From: Bacteroidales bacterium
Lineage (GTDB): Bacteria > Bacteroidota > Bacteroidia > Bacteroidales > UBA932
Direction: 5' to 3'
DNA length: 15,083 nucleotides
Assembly (NCBI GenBank): GCA_024401915.1
Contig: JAKSKA010000012.1
Location: 1 to 15,083 of the forward strand
Part shown: positions 7,047 through 15,083 of the stretch, in pieces
Numbering within the stretch: position 1 is the stretch's first letter
Layout of the letters: each line of letters begins with the position of its first letter
Made by a program: the position numbers and the translations under genes
The notes under the pieces: generated by a model
The model's database searches: none
Seen by the model: only the letters and a program-made list of their open reading frames with translations
Told to the model about the DNA's origin: nothing

Positions 7047-7096
7047 AAAATAATTATCAACAAATCAAGCCCGGAAACTGTTGATAAAATTATTTT
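7047..7096. promoter_or_regulatory. Long inverted repeat upstream of the purine operon promoter
   Basis: The arms AAAATAATT-ATCAACA (7047-7062) and TGTTGAT-AAAATTATTTT (7079-7096) pair over 16 bases, with two extra bases in the right arm, around a 16-nt loop. The right arm ends where the -33 region of the purC promoter should lie. Because both flanking operons are transcribed away from it, it cannot terminate either. An operator for a purine-responsive regulator is the most attractive reading, but no regulator gene is in the window. Confidence 0.5.
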
Positions 7097-7116
7097 CACG
7101 TTAGGAATATCGGTTG

Positions 7117-7124
7117 TAAATTTG
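7117..7124 (+). promoter_or_regulatory. -7 element of the purine operon
   Basis: TAAATTTG is an exact TAnnTTTG match. The expected start near 7131 leaves a leader of only about 18 nt before the ATG at 7149, too short for a riboswitch. It also rules out the in-frame TTG at 7122 as the start of purC. The -33 region is just T-rich (7093-7096). Confidence 0.6.
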
Positions 7125-7148
7125 AAAACAAATTCAAACTCTCTATAT

Positions 7149-7835
7149 ATGGAACTCCTTTACACAGGCAAAACCAAAGACGTTTTCGCACTTGAAAACG
7201 GGAACTATCTCCTGAAATTCAAGGACGACTGCACCGGCAAGGACGGTGTTTTCGATCCCGGTGAGAATTCAGTAGGGCTCAAAATCGACGGGGTTGGTGA
7301 CGTCAACCTCCGTATGTCCATCTATTTCTTTGAAAAAATCAACGCTGAAGGCATCCTGACGCACTATGTAAGCGCGGACCTGAAGGACACCACGATGGAA
7401 GTCCGTCCGGCCAGGGTGTTCGGAAAGGGCCTGGAAGTCATCTGCCGCCACAAGGCTGTGGGCAGTTTCTTCCGCAGGTACAGCGACTATATAGAGGAAG
7501 GCGCGGATCTGCCCGCCTACGTGGAAACAACATTCAAGAACGATGAGAAAGGCGACCCTCTCGTGACCAAGGACGGTCTGGTTGACCTTGGCGTGATGAC
7601 GGCAAGCCAGTATGATGACATCAAGGCGATGACGCAGCGGATCACGAAGATCGTTGCAGACGACCTCCTGGAGAAGGGGCTGGTCCTTTATGACATCAAG
7701 TTCGAATTCGGCTACGATCCGGAAGGACGCGTAATGCTGATAGACGAGATAGCATCGGGAAATATGAGGGTTTATAAAGACGGCCGCTACATCGACCCGA
7801 TGACCCTCTCAAAGTTGTTCTTCGCGGAAAAATAA
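7149..7835 (+). CDS. purC: SAICAR synthetase, first PurC-family protein
   Basis: This 228-residue SAICAR synthetase-family protein would ligate aspartate to CAIR with ATP. Nucleotide and metal motifs are intact compared with E. coli PurC: GKTK (7-10, E. coli GKAK 10-13), Asp32 in TGKDG (D36), Glu186 in DIKFEFG (E179), and Asp199-Glu200 (D191-E192). Substrate-side motifs are altered: the RNR of E. coli (94-96) is Arg100-His-Lys, Asp196 is Gly204, and the C-terminal KDRFR helix is missing because the protein ends early. I recall similar proteins annotated as PurC in clostridia and other Bacteroidales, so this may simply be a distinct functional subfamily. It is the first gene of the operon, 1 bp before purE. 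A second family member follows at 12051-12755 with the opposite pattern of losses. SAICAR synthetase is the best call. Confidence 0.88.
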   Translation: MELLYTGKTKDVFALENGNYLLKFKDDCTGKDGVFDPGENSVGLKIDGVGDVNLRMSIYFFEKINAEGILTHYVSADLKDTTMEVRPARVFGKGLEVICRHKAVGSFFRRYSDYIEEGADLPAYVETTFKNDEKGDPLVTKDGLVDLGVMTASQYDDIKAMTQRITKIVADDLLEKGLVLYDIKFEFGYDPEGRVMLIDEIASGNMRVYKDGRYIDPMTLSKLFFAEK

Positions 7836-7836
7836 T

Positions 7837-8304
7837 ATGAAAGTAAGTGTTATTATGGGCTCGACAAGCGACCTTGAGGTCATGTCGGGCGCTTTCGCCG
7901 TTCTGGACGATTTCGGCGTATCCTATGAGAAACGGGTAATCAGCGCGCACCGTGCCCCCGGGCTGCTCTGCGAATATGCGTCAGGCGCGAGGGAACGCGG
8001 GATAGACGTGATCATAGCAGGAGCCGGAGGCGCCGCCCATCTGGCCGGTGTCACCGCCGCCTACACGACGATCCCTGTCATAGGCGTCCCGATCAGCGGC
8101 AAGGCATTCGGCGGAATGGACGCACTTCTTTCCACCGTTCAGATGCCGTCCGGCATCCCGGTCGCCACCGTGGCGGTCGGAGGGGCGAAGAACGCCGCGC
8201 TGCTGGCAATTTCCATATTGTCGTTAAGCCATCCGGACCTGGCCGTCAAGCTGCAGGCCTTCCGGGACAAGCAGACCAAAGCGATAGAAGACACGGTCAT
8301 CTAA
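7837..8304 (+). CDS. purE: N5-carboxyaminoimidazole ribonucleotide mutase (class I PurE)
   Basis: The protein has 155 residues, normal for bacterial PurE, a cytosolic octamer that converts N5-CAIR to CAIR, the substrate of PurC. Recognised motifs are the phosphate-binding MGSTSD (7-12), SAHR (36-39) with His38 matching the catalytic histidine (E. coli H45), the glycine-rich AGAGGAAHLAG, the loop QMPSGIPVAT, and GAKNAALLA. These are class I features, so the cell should need PurK to make N5-CAIR; no purK is in the window. It starts 1 bp after the purC stop, and purL follows after 9 bp. Confidence 0.95.
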   Translation: MKVSVIMGSTSDLEVMSGAFAVLDDFGVSYEKRVISAHRAPGLLCEYASGARERGIDVIIAGAGGAAHLAGVTAAYTTIPVIGVPISGKAFGGMDALLSTVQMPSGIPVATVAVGGAKNAALLAISILSLSHPDLAVKLQAFRDKQTKAIEDTVI

Positions 8305-8313
8305 TTCAAGATA

Positions 8314-11300
8314 ATGAAAAATACCAGACGCATCTTTGTTGAGAAGAAAAAGGGATTCAGGGTCGAAGCCGACTCGCTTCTGAAAGAACTCAACGAAAAT
8401 CTGGGTGTTTCCATCAGGGACCTGAGGCTCCTCAATGTCTATGACCTTGAAGGCTTCAGCGACGGGCTCCTTGAGAAATGCCGCTATTCCGTATTCGGAG
8501 AGATCGTCACCGACACCGTCAGTGACTCCATCGACCTCGACGGGTATAAGTATCTTGCCGTCGAATTCATTCCCGGCCAGTTCGACCAGAGGGCATCCTC
8601 CGCGTTGGACTGCGTCCACCTGATTGACCCGCACGCCGAAGTGGCGATAAGGAGTTCCAAGCTCATCATCTTTGACAAGGAGTTCCCTGACGAAGGCCTC
8701 GATGCAGTAAGGCACTATTATATCAATGCCGTGGAAGCGCGCGAGAAGGACCTTTCCAAACTCGGGGTGAGCGAGAATGCCGACGTGAAGCCTATGGCGG
8801 ACCTCGGCGGCTTCACGGAGATGCCGGCATCGGAGTATGCAGGCTTCTGCAGGGATTGGGGGCTTGCGATGAACGCCGATGACCTTGCGGAAATAGTCCG
8901 CTATTTCAAGGCCGAGGGCAGGGATCCGTCGGAGACCGAGCTCCGCATTCTCGACACCTACTGGAGCGACCACTGCCGCCACACCACATTCACTACCGAA
9001 CTTACGGAGATCAGCATAGACGACTCGTTCCTGAAAGAAGAACTGGAGTCGCAGCTGGGCAGGTTCCACGCCATCAGGAAGGAGCTCGGACGCGAAGGCA
9101 AGAGCATCTGCCTGATGGAACTGGCCACCATCGGAGCACGCTACCTCAAGGAAAAGGGGCTGCTGGACGATTTGGAGCAGAGTGAAGAGAACAATGCCTG
9201 CAGCATCTACATTAACGTGGACGTCGACGGGAAAGATGAAAGATGGCTGCTCCAGTTCAAGAACGAGACACACAACCACCCTACCGAGATCGAACCGTTC
9301 GGAGGAGCAGCGACCTGTCTGGGAGGCGCGATACGTGACCCTCTCTCCGGAAGGGCCTACGTCTATCAGGCTATGCGCGTCACGGGTGCGGCGGACATCA
9401 ACAAAGCGGTTTCCGACACGCTGCCGGGCAAGCTTCCCCAACGTGTCATCAGCCGCAAGGCAGCTGCCGGCTACTCCAGTTACGGCAACCAGATAGGGCT
9501 CGCGACCACGCACGTGAGGGAGATCTACCATCCCGGGTACGTTGCAAAAAGGCTTGAGGTGGGAGCGGTTGCCGGAGCGGTGAAAGCGGAAAACGTCAGA
9601 CGTGAAAGCCCCGCGCCGGGAGATGTCATCCTTCTGCTCGGAGGCCGCACCGGCCGCGACGGCATAGGAGGAGCCACAGGATCGTCAAAAGAGCACACCG
9701 AAGCCTCGCTGGAGACCTGCGGGAGCGAGGTCCAGAAGGGAAACGCCCCCGAGGAGCGCAAGCTGCAGAGGTTGTTCCGCCGGCCCGAAGTGACAAGGCT
9801 CATAAAGAAATCCAACGACTTCGGAGCAGGCGGCGTAAGCGTCGCCATCGGGGAACTCGCCCCCGGTCTGGACATCAATCTGGACAGGGTTCCCGTCAAA
9901 TACAGCGGATTGAACGCCACGGAACTCGCCATAAGCGAGTCCCAGGAGCGTATGGCCGTCGTGGTGGAAGCAGAGCGCAGGGAGGAGTTCGAATCGTACT
10001 GCAGGAGCGAGAACATCGAGGTCAACCACGTGGCTGACGTGACCGACCGCGGACGTATGCGTATGTTCTTCCACGGACAGACCGTTGCTGACATTTCAAG
10101 GGAATTCATCGACAGCGCCGGCGCAAGGCACTATGCGAAAGCTGCAATCGCCGCAGTCGAGGACAGGAATCCCTTTGCAAGGACACCGGAAGGCGCGGGA
10201 CTGGAAGACAGGATGGCATCAGTCCTGTCATCCGAGAACGTGGCGTCACAGAAAGGCCTTGTGGAGATATTCGACTCTACCATTGGCAGGAGCACCGTAC
10301 TGATGCCTTATGGCGGTATGCTCCAAAGCAGTGAGACCCAGGTCTCGGTCCAGAAAATCCCCACGGACGGATATACGGACACAGCCAGTATGATGGCCTT
10401 CGGGTACAATCCCGAGCTCGCGGAGTGGAGTCCCTGCCACGGTGCGGCCTATGCGGTTGTGGACGCCTGCGCGAAGGTGGTCGCAGCCGGTGGCGACTGG
10501 AAATCGATGAGATTCTCCTACCAGGAGTATTTCGAGAGGATGACATCCGATCCGCACAGCTGGGGCAAGCCGCTCTCCGCCCTGCTCGGTGCGCTCAAGA
10601 TGCAGACCGAGCTTGGCCTGCCTTCGATAGGAGGCAAGGACTCGATGAGCGGCACGTTCGAGACGATCAGCGTCCCTCCCACCCTTATCGCATTCGGCAT
10701 CACGCCGGTAAAGGCTTCCCGGGTGATTTCCACCGACTTCAAATGGGAGGGAAACAGGATTTACGTCATAAGGCACACCCCGCTCGCCAACCATATGCCG
10801 GATACCGGACAGCTGAAGGCGAACTGGGACTACGTTGGCGAGAAGATAAAGGACGGCACCATAGTCTCCGGATGGGCGGCAGGGTTCGGAGGAATCGCCG
10901 AGGCCCTGGCGAAGATGAGCTTCGGCAACGCACTGGGCGTCGACGTCAAACTGAACGAGGAGTCCCTTGTCCATTTGAGCTACGGTTCGATAATAGTGGA
11001 ACCGACGGGCGAACTGGACTTCCCCTCCGCCATCTACCTCGGCCAGGTCACTGACGGAGAGGATGACACGTTGAGGATAAACGGAGAGAAAATATCCTGT
11101 GAGAGGCTTGAGGACGCCTGGAACGGCCGTTATTCTTCAGTTTATCCACAGACCGCCACGGCATCGTTCGGCACGGACGCGGATGCCATACCCGCAGCGG
11201 CATCAGGCCCGGTAACGAAGTGCAAGTGCCGCGAGCCGCAGAAGACGGACGGAAAGCCTGTCGTGTTCCTCCCCGTCTTTCCGGGGACGAACTGCGACTA

Positions 11301-12054
11301 CGACACGGCCAAGGCATTCCGCAAAGCCGGAGCGGAGACACGTTTCGGAGTGTTCCGCAACCTGACTCCGCAGGACGTGCTCGATTCCATCGACGAGATG
11401 GCGGCGAACATAGACAGCTGCCATATCCTTTCACTCTGCGGAGGCTTTTCCGCAGGCGACGAGCCTGACGGAAGCGGCAAGTTCATAGCCAACGTCCTGA
11501 ACAATGCGAAGATAGCCGCATCCGTCCACGCCCTGCTGGACCGCGGAGGCCTCATCCTGGGAATATGCAACGGCTTCCAGGCGCTGGTCAAGAGCGGCCT
11601 GCTGCCATACGGACGTCTCGGGAAGGTATGTCCCGACTCCCCCACCCTTTTCCGCAACGACATCGGACGGCATATCTCCTGTATGGTATCCACAAGGCTC
11701 TGCACCACCGCATCACCCTGGCTGAAGGGAATGGCCGCTGGTGACATACACACCATAGCCGTAAGCCACGGCGAGGGGAAATTCGTCGTCAATGCAGAGA
11801 TGGCTGAAGAGCTGTTCTCCAACGGACAGATCGCCTTCCGATATGTGGACCCCGCCACTGAAGAGCCTACGATGGAGAGCCCCTGGAACCCCAACGGCTC
11901 GTATTATGCAATCGAGGGCATCATCAGTCCCGACGGGCAGATACTCGGCAAGATGGGCCACAGCGAACGTTATGAGAACGGCACCTTCCGCAACATTCCG
12001 GAAGAGATGTACCAGCCCATATTCGAGAACGCGGTAAAGCATTTCAAGAAATGA
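8314..12054 (+). CDS. purL: Phosphoribosylformylglycinamidine synthase, single-chain PurL
   Basis: This 1246-residue large PurL converts FGAR, glutamine and ATP to FGAM in one polypeptide, without separate PurS and PurQ. An N-terminal PurS-like domain is followed by a linker with WSDHCRHTTF (217-226). Two AIRS-type halves then carry ATP and substrate sites; the first has THNHPTE (319-325). The C-terminal glutamine amidotransferase (about 985-1246) has FPGTNCDYD, nucleophile Cys1085 in GICNGFQ, and His1216 and Glu1218 in GHSE. This triad is complete, so PurL keeps a working glutaminase, in contrast to PurF in the same operon. Length is slightly below E. coli PurL (1295). The gene overlaps purC2 by four bases (ATGA, 12051-12054). 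No frameshift or missing block is apparent. Confidence 0.96.
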   Translation: MKNTRRIFVEKKKGFRVEADSLLKELNENLGVSIRDLRLLNVYDLEGFSDGLLEKCRYSVFGEIVTDTVSDSIDLDGYKYLAVEFIPGQFDQRASSALDCVHLIDPHAEVAIRSSKLIIFDKEFPDEGLDAVRHYYINAVEAREKDLSKLGVSENADVKPMADLGGFTEMPASEYAGFCRDWGLAMNADDLAEIVRYFKAEGRDPSETELRILDTYWSDHCRHTTFTTELTEISIDDSFLKEELESQLGRFHAIRKELGREGKSICLMELATIGARYLKEKGLLDDLEQSEENNACSIYINVDVDGKDERWLLQFKNETHNHPTEIEPFGGAATCLGGAIRDPLSGRAYVYQAMRVTGAADINKAVSDTLPGKLPQRVISRKAAAGYSSYGNQIGLATTHVREIYHPGYVAKRLEVGAVAGAVKAENVRRESPAPGDVILLLGGRTGRDGIGGATGSSKEHTEASLETCGSEVQKGNAPEERKLQRLFRRPEVTRLIKKSNDFGAGGVSVAIGELAPGLDINLDRVPVKYSGLNATELAISESQERMAVVVEAERREEFESYCRSENIEVNHVADVTDRGRMRMFFHGQTVADISREFIDSAGARHYAKAAIAAVEDRNPFARTPEGAGLEDRMASVLSSENVASQKGLVEIFDSTIGRSTVLMPYGGMLQSSETQVSVQKIPTDGYTDTASMMAFGYNPELAEWSPCHGAAYAVVDACAKVVAAGGDWKSMRFSYQEYFERMTSDPHSWGKPLSALLGALKMQTELGLPSIGGKDSMSGTFETISVPPTLIAFGITPVKASRVISTDFKWEGNRIYVIRHTPLANHMPDTGQLKANWDYVGEKIKDGTIVSGWAAGFGGIAEALAKMSFGNALGVDVKLNEESLVHLSYGSIIVEPTGELDFPSAIYLGQVTDGEDDTLRINGEKISCERLEDAWNGRYSSVYPQTATASFGTDADAIPAAASGPVTKCKCREPQKTDGKPVVFLPVFPGTNCDYDTAKAFRKAGAETRFGVFRNLTPQDVLDSIDEMAANIDSCHILSLCGGFSAGDEPDGSGKFIANVLNNAKIAASVHALLDRGGLILGICNGFQALVKSGLLPYGRLGKVCPDSPTLFRNDIGRHISCMVSTRLCTTASPWLKGMAAGDIHTIAVSHGEGKFVVNAEMAEELFSNGQIAFRYVDPATEEPTMESPWNPNGSYYAIEGIISPDGQILGKMGHSERYENGTFRNIPEEMYQPIFENAVKHFKK

Positions 12055-12755
12055 AAAAGGAAATCATATACGACGGCGGGGAATACAGGATATTCGCCAC
12101 GGATGATCCTGACAAGGTCATAATACATTTCAAGGACATCGCCACGGCGTACGGAGGGATCAAGAGGGCCACGGTGAAGGACAAAGGCAAATATTGCAAC
12201 AAGATCACCGCCGTCCTGTACGCGGCTCTTGAAAAGGCCGGCATCCCCACAAGGTTCCTTGCCACGGAAGAGGACGAGCGGGAGCAACTGTGCCTGAGGG
12301 CGGAAAGCATTCCCCTTCATATCATAGTCAGGAACAGGCTCGCCGGCAGTACGGCCGAGCTGCTCGGCGTGGAGGACGGGACTGAAATAACGAATACGGT
12401 CTTCGAGCTGCGTTACGTTTCGCAGGAACTGTCCGACCCTATGATCAACAGGCATCACGCGGTGGCTCTCGGCATTGTAAGCTATGATGAAGTGGATACG
12501 ATTCTGGACATTGCGTCAAGGACGAACGACACCCTGAAGGCCTTGTTTGCGAAGGCCGGCATCGAGCTGGTCGATTTCAAGATGGAATGCGGCCGCACAG
12601 GTGACGGGCGCATCATCATCAACGGAGGCATCAGTCCCGACAATGCGCGTCTTTGGGAAATCGGCACCGGGCGAGTATTGGACAAGGACCGTTTCCGTCA
12701 CGATTTGAGCGAAGTCGCCGCTTCGTACAAGGAAGTAATGGAAAAAATTTCATAG
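12051..12755 (+). CDS. Second PurC-family protein with eroded nucleotide site
   Basis: This 234-residue protein is full length for PurC and nearly colinear with E. coli PurC. Substrate motifs are kept: Arg94-Asn-Arg96 and Ser100 in VRNRLAGS, DPMIN (129-133), SPDNARLW (195-202) and KDRFR (212-216). Glu179 in DFKMECG also remains. The ATP and metal side is damaged: E. coli GKAK (10-13) is Gly-Gly-Glu-Tyr, Asp36 is Gly35, and Asp191-Glu192 is Gly-Gly (residues 192-193). It should therefore bind CAIR-like ligands poorly coupled to ATP, or act as a pseudoenzyme. Possible roles are a partner or regulator of the first PurC, or a different reaction. It is translationally coupled to purL and ends 3 bp before purF. 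Family membership is certain; enzymatic activity as SAICAR synthetase is doubtful, so no symbol is given. Confidence 0.88.
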   Translation: MKKEIIYDGGEYRIFATDDPDKVIIHFKDIATAYGGIKRATVKDKGKYCNKITAVLYAALEKAGIPTRFLATEEDEREQLCLRAESIPLHIIVRNRLAGSTAELLGVEDGTEITNTVFELRYVSQELSDPMINRHHAVALGIVSYDEVDTILDIASRTNDTLKALFAKAGIELVDFKMECGRTGDGRIIINGGISPDNARLWEIGTGRVLDKDRFRHDLSEVAASYKEVMEKIS

Positions 12756-12758
12756 GAT

Positions 12759-14117
12759 ATGGGAGTATTCGGTGTATATGGCGTTCCTAACGCCTCACAT
12801 ATAATATATTATGGACTGCACGCGCTCCAGCACCGGGGCCAGGAGGCGGCAGGCATTGTGACCGCCGATGAAGAAGGCTGCAGGTGGAGGCACCGCGGAC
12901 TTGGATTGGTCAGCGAAGTTTTCAATACCGACAACCTCGACGCCCTCAAGGGGAACATCGGGATAGGCAATGTCCGTTATGCCAACATCAATATGGGAGG
13001 TTCCGGTAACATCTCTCCCCTGCTTTTCAAGCATCATACCGGCGACTTCGCGATAGCCGGAGACGGTGCCCTCGTGAATGCCGACGAAATAGCCGAGTAC
13101 CTCGAGCGCCGCGGGAGCCTCTTCCAGAGCGGTTCGGACAGCGAGCTGCTCGCACATCTGATCAGAAAGGACGGGACGAAAGACAGGCTGTTCAGGCTTG
13201 TGGAGTCATTGAATATGCTCGAAGGAGGCTTCGCCTTCCTGATAATGACAAAGAAAAGGATATATGCCTGCAGGGACAAGTACGGGATCAAGCCCCTGTC
13301 GATCGGAAAGCTGGGTGACGGTTATGTCGTCGCCAGCGAGACCTGCGCCTTCGACCTCATAGGAGCCACTCCGGTAAGGGACCTCGAGCCGGGAGAGATA
13401 GTCACGCTCGACCACCACGGGATCAGGAGCAACAAGTATTCGACATTCCAGAAACACAAGCTCTGCGCGATGGAGTACATCTACTACGCGAGGCCGGATT
13501 CCGACATCGACGGGTGCAACGTGCACGCCTTCAGGAAAGAATCCGGACGCCGGCTCTTCCGGGAATGCCCAGCCGATGCCGACATCGTGGTCGGAGTGCC
13601 CGATTCCAGCCTAAGCGCCGCGATGGGCTATGCGGAGGAGAGCGGGCTTCCTTACGAGATGGGCCTCATCAAGAGCAAGTATGTCGGGAGGACCTTCATC
13701 CAGCCCTCGCAGGATATGCGTGAACGCGGAGTCAAGCTGAAACTCTCCGCAATCCGCAGCATAGTGAACGGAAAGAGGATAGTGCTTGTGGACGATTCCA
13801 TCGTGCGCGGCACGACTTCCCTGAAGATAATCAAGCTGCTGCGTGACGCAGGGGCGTCCCAGGTGCACGTGCGCATCGCCAGCCCTATGATGACGCATCC
13901 CTGCTTCTATGGGGTGGACACGTCCACCTTCGAGGAGCTGCTGTGTTCCAACCGCACACTGGAGGAGGCCTGCGAGAAGATCGGGGCCGATTCCCTGGGC
14001 TATCTCAGCCCCGAATCCACGATCAAGTCCTGTCCCGGCCGCAGCGAGCTTTGTCTCGCATGCTTCACGGGCAATTATCCAACAGCACTTTACAAACACG
14101 AAATCAAGAAAAAATAA
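12759..14117 (+). CDS. purF: Amidophosphoribosyltransferase lacking the glutaminase nucleophile
   Basis: This 452-residue PurF-family protein makes phosphoribosylamine from PRPP. The C-terminal phosphoribosyltransferase is intact: PRPP loop [12 protein letters not shown] (Asp345-Asp346), the flexible loop [12 protein letters not shown], and VPDSS. Four Fe-S cysteines as in B. subtilis PurF are present (Cys236, Cys382, Cys432, Cys435). The N-terminal Ntn glutaminase fold is recognisable ([12 protein letters not shown]) but its active site is broken. The family begins with Cys1 before GVFG; here initiator Met holds that position and a stop codon lies just upstream in frame. Cys236 and Cys382 keep the B. 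subtilis mature numbering, so Met1 is the Cys1 position. RYST is RYAN (Thr76 to Asn), and the oxyanion NG in HNGN is Asp102-Gly. It likely depends on free ammonia or ammonia from a partner, or another PurF supplies the main activity. It is flanked by purC2 (3 bp) and purM (1 bp). Confidence 0.93.
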   Translation: MGVFGVYGVPNASHIIYYGLHALQHRGQEAAGIVTADEEGCRWRHRGLGLVSEVFNTDNLDALKGNIGIGNVRYANINMGGSGNISPLLFKHHTGDFAIAGDGALVNADEIAEYLERRGSLFQSGSDSELLAHLIRKDGTKDRLFRLVESLNMLEGGFAFLIMTKKRIYACRDKYGIKPLSIGKLGDGYVVASETCAFDLIGATPVRDLEPGEIVTLDHHGIRSNKYSTFQKHKLCAMEYIYYARPDSDIDGCNVHAFRKESGRRLFRECPADADIVVGVPDSSLSAAMGYAEESGLPYEMGLIKSKYVGRTFIQPSQDMRERGVKLKLSAIRSIVNGKRIVLVDDSIVRGTTSLKIIKLLRDAGASQVHVRIASPMMTHPCFYGVDTSTFEELLCSNRTLEEACEKIGADSLGYLSPESTIKSCPGRSELCLACFTGNYPTALYKHEIKKK

Positions 14118-14118
14118 T

Positions 14119-15083
14119 ATGGCAAAAAGTTACGAGAACGCCGGAGTGAACCTCGAGGCAGGTTACGAAGTGGTAAGCAGGATCAAGAAACACGTCGCCT
14201 CCACCGGGCGCCCCGGCTCGATGGGCGGGATAGGGTCGTTCGGAGGTATGTTCGACCTCGCATCGCTTGGATACAGGGAGCCCGTGCTCGTCAGCGGGAC
14301 GGACGGCGTGGGCACCAAACTGAAGACCGCCTTCGCGATGGACAAGCACGACACGGTCGGCATAGATGCGGTCGCAATGTGTGTGAACGACGTGCTCGCC
14401 CAGGGCGCAGAGCCCCTTTTCTTCCTGGATTACATCGCCGTCGGCCACAACGAGCCAGCGAAGGTGGAGGCGATAGTGGCCGGTGGCGCGGAAGGATGCC
14501 GACAGGCCGGATGCGCCCTTGTAGGCGGAGAGACAGCGGAAATGCCGGGAATGTACGAAGGCGGAGAATATGACATCGCAGGCTTCACAACAGGTGTTGT
14601 GGAAAAAGCCGGGATCATAGACGGGAGCAAGGTGAAGGCGGGAGACGTCCTGGTCGGCATAGCTTCCACCGGAGTCCACTCCAACGGATTCAGCCTTGTG
14701 CGCAAGATTGTCGCCGAATCCGGCCTAAAACTTACAGATAACATCGGAGAGCTCGGCGGCAGGCGTCTTGGAGACGTGCTGCTCACGCCGACGCGCATAT
14801 ACGTGAAGCAGGTTCTGGACGTCATACGCCAGTGTGACGTGCACGGGGTCGCCCACATCACGGGAGGCGGGTTCGACGAGAACATACCGCGCATCCTGAA
14901 GGACGGGCAAGGCATTGAAATAAAAGAAGGGAGCTGGGAGATCCTGCCTATTTTCAAGTGTCTCGAAAAATGGGGGGCAATCCCCCACCGGGAGCTGTTC
15001 AACATCTTCAATATGGGCATAGGAATGGTGCTGGGCGTCGATGCGGCAGCAGCGGAAAAGGCCATCGCACTACTTGCTTCACA
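14119..15083 (+). CDS. purM: Phosphoribosylformylglycinamidine cyclo-ligase (AIR synthetase), 3' end outside window
   Basis: The gene starts at the ATG 1 bp after the purF stop and stays open to the window edge, giving 321 codons of an expected ~340-350. PurM closes the imidazole ring, converting FGAM to AIR with ATP as a cytosolic dimer. Visible signatures are the flexible N-terminal glycine-rich segment ([11 protein letters not shown]), the nucleotide and substrate motifs [52 protein letters not shown], and [13 protein letters not shown]. No residue loss is seen in the portion present. It follows PurF in the operon and uses the product of PurL, encoded two genes upstream. Confidence 0.95.
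   Translation, partial: MAKSYENAGVNLEAGYEVVSRIKKHVASTGRPGSMGGIGSFGGMFDLASLGYREPVLVSGTDGVGTKLKTAFAMDKHDTVGIDAVAMCVNDVLAQGAEPLFFLDYIAVGHNEPAKVEAIVAGGAEGCRQAGCALVGGETAEMPGMYEGGEYDIAGFTTGVVEKAGIIDGSKVKAGDVLVGIASTGVHSNGFSLVRKIVAESGLKLTDNIGELGGRRLGDVLLTPTRIYVKQVLDVIRQCDVHGVAHITGGGFDENIPRILKDGQGIEIKEGSWEILPIFKCLEKWGAIPHRELFNIFNMGIGMVLGVDAAAAEKAIALLAS

Noticed and set aside
7122..7148. Nine-codon N-terminal extension of purC from TTG
   Set aside because: The TTG is part of the -7 promoter element TAAATTTG, and the family N-terminus begins at the ATG at 7149.
7100..7148. Purine riboswitch before purC
   Set aside because: The leader is only about 18 nt from the predicted start site, with no conserved purine or PRPP aptamer features.
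7149..7835. Treating the first PurC as a pseudogene because of its altered substrate motifs
   Set aside because: The frame is intact, the nucleotide and metal residues are kept, and from memory similar proteins are widespread as annotated PurC, so a divergent active subfamily is more likely.
8224..9531. Long open frame antisense to purE/purL, and a similar one at 4731-6077 opposite the S9 gene
   Set aside because: They mirror codon bias of strong genes on the other strand; the translations show no recognisable domain, and they lack promoters or neighbours.
11142..11150. Perfect DnaA-box sequence TTATCCACA
   Set aside because: It is a single copy inside purL coding sequence with no A/T-rich region or further boxes nearby, so chance occurrence is the simplest explanation.
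12745..12761. A frameshift or upstream start that would restore Cys1 of PurF
   Set aside because: The codon directly before GGA is ATG in the only frame that matches the family, and the codons before it are GAT and the TAG that ends the second purC. No single-base change near the junction creates a cysteine codon in register except a substitution of the ATG itself.

Overview
The window looks like chromosome from a fairly GC-rich member of the Bacteroidales, perhaps Rikenellaceae-like; this placement is an inference. Supporting signs are four promoters matching the Bacteroidetes TAnnTTTG -7 element, starts preceded by A/T-rich sequence rather than Shine-Dalgarno motifs, a fimbrillin-like lipoprotein, and a periplasmic S9 peptidase resembling Porphyromonas PtpA. 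I see no insertion sequences, tRNAs, rRNAs or CRISPR arrays.

Layout. (1) 12-647, minus: a short fimbrillin-type lipoprotein. It is divergent from (2) 719-1657, plus: a D-2-hydroxyacid dehydrogenase. (3) 1744-3338, plus: an overlapping hipB-hipA pair behind a strong promoter packed with inverted repeats. (4) 6964-3343, minus: a tight three-gene peptidase operon (small membrane protein, periplasmic PtpA-like S9 peptidase, M20 dipeptidase) that converges on hipA with only 4 bp between stop codons. (5) 7149 to the end, plus: a compact purine-synthesis operon purC-purE-purL-purC2-purF-purM. Its genes are 0-9 bp apart or overlap by 4 bp, and purM runs off the window. Operons 4 and 5 diverge from a 184-bp region that holds both promoters and a long inverted repeat. 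No stretch of 300 bases lacks a gene.

Function. The purine operon would encode PurL (FGAR to FGAM), PurM (FGAM to AIR), PurE (N5-CAIR to CAIR), PurC (CAIR plus aspartate to SAICAR) and PurF (PRPP to phosphoribosylamine). Two of its products are odd. PurF has methionine where the glutaminase nucleophile Cys1 must be, and other glutaminase residues are changed too, while its phosphoribosyltransferase site and all four Fe-S cysteines are intact. There are also two PurC-family proteins. The first keeps the nucleotide and metal motifs but is altered in the substrate motifs. The second keeps the substrate motifs but has lost the nucleotide and metal residues. The second PurC gene sits immediately upstream of the altered purF. 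This pair, a glutaminase-dead PurF beside a nucleotide-site-dead PurC, is the most interesting part of the window. The peptidase operon reads as a route from extracytoplasmic peptides to tripeptides or dipeptides and then amino acids. Its S9 member lacks about 126 residues of the usual propeller.
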